Program-made: the position numbers and the translations under genes
Shown here: piece after piece, positions 6,739 to 8,687 of the stretch
Layout: every line of letters starts with the position of its first letter
Numbering within the stretch: the stretch's first letter is position 1
Origin: a bacterium
GTDB lineage: Bacteria > Patescibacteriota > Patescibacteriia > UBA1558 > S5-K13
Direction: 5' to 3'
DNA length: 8,687 nt
Assembly: GCA_021106915.1 (NCBI GenBank)
Contig: JAIOTH010000134.1
Coordinates: 1-8,687, forward strand
The notes under the pieces: model-generated
Told to the model about the DNA's origin: nothing
The model's input: only the letters and a program-made list of their open reading frames with translations
Databases searched by the model: none

Positions 6739-7032
6739 AATGTTTTTTATTAATAAATGAATTGGCAAAAACTATATTTTGTCTAACGTTTCAAATATGA
6801 AAAATTTCGCAAAAATTCATCTGAAATCTAATAACTTTTTACAAAATTTTGGTAAGAAAAATTTATATTCCTTAATAATATTATATCGTAAATTTCCTGA
6901 ATCTCATATTCTGTGTTATGTGATATAAAAAATATCTTTCATTTCTATTTATTAGATAGGCTTTCTTCTTTTTCTATAAATTTTATTTTTTCGTTTTTAA
7001 AAATAGGGGTGAACTTCATTTTTAAGAATACA
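6739..7032 (-). pseudogene. Intergenic stretch with a broken reading frame
   Basis: A minus-strand frame begins with ATG at 7019, 13 bases after the DUF3781 stop, and encodes MKFTPIFKNEKIKFIEKEES and four more codons to a TAG at 6945-6947. After one codon and a TGA, the same frame continues for 36 codons starting KIFFISHNTEYEIQEIYD, then a further stop and 14 more codons. The composition looks more like protein than random sequence, but there is no Shine-Dalgarno site and no recognised homologue. It may be a decayed gene or chance. Nothing else identifiable lies in the gap before the membrane protein gene. Confidence 0.25.
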
Positions 7033-7293
7033 TTATCTTTCAATCCTATCAACAGTTATAATTCTAAAAGTATTTGAATTTATCGTTATTTTAATATTAT
7101 TCTCGGTATTTGTAACATAAAAGTTTTTTCCGATTTTTAAAAAAAACTTTTCTTCAGTTTCTTTTAAAATCTTAAGTATAAATTCTTCAATTTGTTTTTT
7201 TGAAAACTTAATATTGAATTTTTTATTTATTCTCCCATAAACAAGTTCTGTATAACAAATATTTTTTAAAATATCCCTCTTTTTTATGCTCAT
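7033..7293 (-). CDS. DUF3781-family protein
   Basis: This 86-residue soluble protein matches what I remember of DUF3781 (PF12636) along its length: ILKNICYTELVYGRINKKF at 9-27, a helical middle rich in E and K with EEFILKILKETEEK, then IGKNFYVTN and ITINSNTFRIITVDRI near the end. No biochemical function is known for the family. It occurs as small stand-alone proteins mostly in Firmicutes, Bacteroidetes and methanogens. The length is normal, so the gene is probably intact. The ATG at 7293 has a strong AAGGAG five bases upstream, unlike all other starts in the window. Its last 14 codons lie within or beside a direct repeat, whose second copy lies past the downstream membrane protein gene. The Shine-Dalgarno site and repeats point to a transferred or rearranged gene. 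Confidence 0.82.
   Translation of the reverse strand: MSIKKRDILKNICYTELVYGRINKKFNIKFSKKQIEEFILKILKETEEKFFLKIGKNFYVTNTENNIKITINSNTFRIITVDRIER
7047..7087. repeat. Direct repeat, copy 2 (inside the DUF3781 gene)
   Basis: This is the partner of 6139-6179 (39 of 41 bases identical, same orientation). It encodes the ITINSNTFRIITVDR part of the intact DUF3781 protein, and the match stops a few codons before that gene's own stop codon. Confidence 0.95.
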
Positions 7294-7298
7294 AATAT

Positions 7299-7304
7299 CT
7301 CCTT
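7299..7304 (-). promoter_or_regulatory. Strong Shine-Dalgarno site of the DUF3781 gene
   Basis: AAGGAG lies five bases before the ATG at 7293. It supports this start and is the only consensus ribosome-binding site before any gene in the window. The other starts have none or a weak purine run. Confidence 0.75.
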
Positions 7305-7315
7305 AAAAATTAAAA

Positions 7316-7323
7316 TATATAAA
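7316..7323 (-). promoter_or_regulatory. Box A-like TTTATATA ahead of the DUF3781 gene
   Basis: TTTATATA, a match to the archaeal TATA box, is centred about 26 bases before the ATG at 7293 and follows an A-rich stretch that could serve as a BRE. The distance is that of a leaderless archaeal gene, which would leave out the Shine-Dalgarno site. Read as a bacterial -10 (TATATT), it would fit a short leader, but no -35 is evident. Confidence 0.35.
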
Positions 7324-7448
7324 TCTTTTTATTTCCCCTCTTGTTTTATTACTAAATATTAAAATAACTGCCAATTCCTTTTCTTACTTCTTTAATTAAA
7401 TTTTTACAAATTTTTTGTGCCATTATTTTAATTCTCAAAATTTATAAT

Positions 7449-7466
7449 GTATAATCGCTATTATAC
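7449..7466 (-). promoter_or_regulatory. Perfect 7-bp inverted repeat between two genes
   Basis: GTATAAT and ATTATAC enclose a 4-base loop (CGCT on the plus strand, AGCG on the minus). It begins 20 bases after the stop codon of the partial gene and lies upstream of the DUF3781 gene. No T-run follows on the minus strand, so it is an unlikely intrinsic terminator. An operator or RNA-end hairpin is possible. Confidence 0.35.
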
Positions 7467-7486
7467 GTTTCGATGATCCCAATCCA

Positions 7487-8687
7487 TTACTTTAAAATCT
7501 CTAATAAATTATCGATTAATATTTTAGCAACTGGCACAGAATCCCCTGCTTCGCAGGTTACCCCTTTTCCTTCTTTCATAACATTCAAAATGGATTGAAT
7601 CCAATAATTTCCTATTATTGCCATTGTACTATCTGTATCATGACAATCTGGCAAATCTCGCCAAGCCGTCGAATAATCTTTTGAATGGCAAGCATCAAAG
7701 CCTGATAATTTTGTTAAATTGCTTTTGCTTCCTCCTCTAGGACCTTCTTCTATTTGAGGTAAAGCGTCACAAAATTTTTCAGCAAGATTACTTGTTTTAG
7801 CTCCAGGCACAAGCAAGGCAACATCAGAATCTGAAATTTTAGTAATTGCCAATGTCTTACCGTTTCTTTTTATTTGATATCCTTTACTGCCTGCCATTTC
7901 AACACTAACTGCACCCCATCCTAAATCACTTGCTGTTTTTTGTAAAATATTTTTTATTTGATCTTCACTTAAACTTTTATTAATATCTACTTTTCCGACA
8001 CTCCCTTTTTTGTCTTTATTTTTTTTATCAGACAAAATTTCTTTTATAGGAACTACATCTTCCACAATAATTTTTTGCTTGTTTACATCAAATGTTCCAG
8101 CGGGAAATAGATTTTCTAACGCATTTTGTAATATTGCTTTTGAATCTTCTAAAAAAGTATCAAAATAAAGTTGAGCATCTGGCTGAGCAATAATCTTAGT
8201 TTCATTATTTTCCACTTCAAAATCAAATTTAACAACTGCTTGTTTTGTTTCCTCTTCAGATAAATAATCCGTAGCCGCTTCAACATATCCTTCAACAGTA
8301 ATCCAATTCTCAGAATCTGTTAAACCTTTTAATCCTCCAGAAGTAAGATTAACAAAAGCCAATGTTTGAGTTACAGGTGCTATACCTTTTTTTGCTTGTG
8401 TAAAAGCAGTTTGTATTTTTCTATTGTCAATAATTTTTGCTCCTTCTTCTCCGATAGACAAAATAACATCAGCACCACTAAAAGCAACTGCTGTCGCTCC
8501 GGCTACATATTTTACTGATAACGCTGCTGGACCTAACGTACCACCACTAACAATTACTCCTCCAGCTGCTACAGTAAGAAAACTTATATCTTTTGTCTTT
8601 TCTGCAATTACGGATGCCATCTCCCATCTTTCCGCACTTTTTATACTATCCTTAAATTCCATTTTATTAGCTTCTTCATATAGCTCC
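7487..8687 (-). CDS. 3' part of a large unrecognised gene, truncated by the window edge
   Basis: The frame is open to the right edge. Codons for ELYEEANK precede the first ATG at 8662, and no ribosome-binding site is seen, so the true start probably lies outside the window. From the ATG, 391 residues are visible. Residues 1-25 are amphipathic. Residues 27-70 are a glycine/alanine-rich hydrophobic segment (VAAGGVIVSGGTLGPAALSV and beyond) that could enter a membrane or act as a flexible hairpin. The remainder is soluble, with a lysine-rich linker near 211-222, an alpha/beta region near 225-290, and a C-terminal region with four cysteines (298, 325, 340, 370) and a CHSKDYS...WRDLPDCHDTD stretch. 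I recognise no family. Glycine-rich hydrophobic segments of this kind also occur before toxin domains in polymorphic toxins, but there is no immunity gene or toxin motif to support that. Confidence 0.7.
   Translation of the reverse strand, partial: ELYEEANKMEFKDSIKSAERWEMASVIAEKTKDISFLTVAAGGVIVSGGTLGPAALSVKYVAGATAVAFSGADVILSIGEEGAKIIDNRKIQTAFTQAKKGIAPVTQTLAFVNLTSGGLKGLTDSENWITVEGYVEAATDYLSEEETKQAVVKFDFEVENNETKIIAQPDAQLYFDTFLEDSKAILQNALENLFPAGTFDVNKQKIIVEDVVPIKEILSDKKNKDKKGSVGKVDINKSLSEDQIKNILQKTASDLGWGAVSVEMAGSKGYQIKRNGKTLAITKISDSDVALLVPGAKTSNLAEKFCDALPQIEEGPRGGSKSNLTKLSGFDACHSKDYSTAWRDLPDCHDTDSTMAIIGNYWIQSILNVMKEGKGVTCEAGDSVPVAKILIDNLLEILK

Noticed and set aside
6739..6768. Longer start of the membrane protein at a TTG
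   Set aside because: The extra ten residues add no feature, TTG is a rarer start, and ATG at 6738 gives a normal N-terminus.
6945..7019. Stop codon recoding (TGA or TAG read as an amino acid)
   Set aside because: All full-length genes are free of in-frame stops, so recoding is unnecessary. The stop-broken frame here is better read as decay or chance.
6139..7087. Complete mobile element or CRISPR array based on the direct repeats
   Set aside because: Only two repeat copies exist with one long interval, so it is not CRISPR. No transposase, integrase or terminal inverted repeats are visible, so a mobile element is not claimed as a feature.
7354..7425. 23-codon minus-strand frame beginning MAQKICKNLIKE
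   Set aside because: It has an ATG but no ribosome-binding site and no family. In the gap ahead of the DUF3781 gene, a short frame of this length is likely to occur by chance.

Overview
The window is very AT-rich. It carries nine protein genes, all on the minus strand, so it reads from right to left. No tRNA, rRNA, CRISPR array, transposase or integrase was seen. The standard genetic code fits, because full-length genes contain no in-frame stops. The content suggests an uncultivated small-genome prokaryote, more likely a DPANN archaeon of the Woesearchaeota/Pacearchaeota type than a Patescibacteria-type bacterium. Reasons are the cysteine-rich surface proteins, the short helical N-terminal module followed by one membrane anchor, the NosD-like beta-helix protein, and the near absence of Shine-Dalgarno sites before start codons. 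This placement is an inference: a lipobox and bacterial-looking promoter matches leave the domain of life open.

In the direction of transcription, the right edge (7487-8687) holds the 3' part of a large unrecognised gene. Next is a DUF3781-family gene (7033-7293) with the only strong Shine-Dalgarno site in the window, followed by a short stretch of broken reading frame. A multi-pass membrane protein follows (6172-6738), and its stop codon lies inside a 41-bp copy of the 3' end of the DUF3781 gene. The next gene encodes a single-pass protein with a 26-cysteine exported region (4778-6010). It is followed by a small His/Asp-rich membrane protein (4404-4688), a probable two-gene unit of a cysteine-containing lipoprotein (3799-4113) and an exported, membrane-anchored beta-helix protein (2369-3784), a four-helix membrane protein (1858-2283), and a CPBP-type intramembrane metalloprotease with a large exported sensor-like domain (38-1756).

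The left two thirds of the window is therefore an envelope region: seven consecutive genes encode membrane, lipid-anchored or exported proteins. The best-supported unusual signal is the pair of direct repeats at 6139-6179 and 7047-7087. One copy is the intact 3' end of the DUF3781 gene. The other is an orphan 3' end with its own in-frame alternative tail. This pattern is expected when a segment inserts into, or recombines at, the 3' end of a gene. No complete new system can be demonstrated from this window alone.
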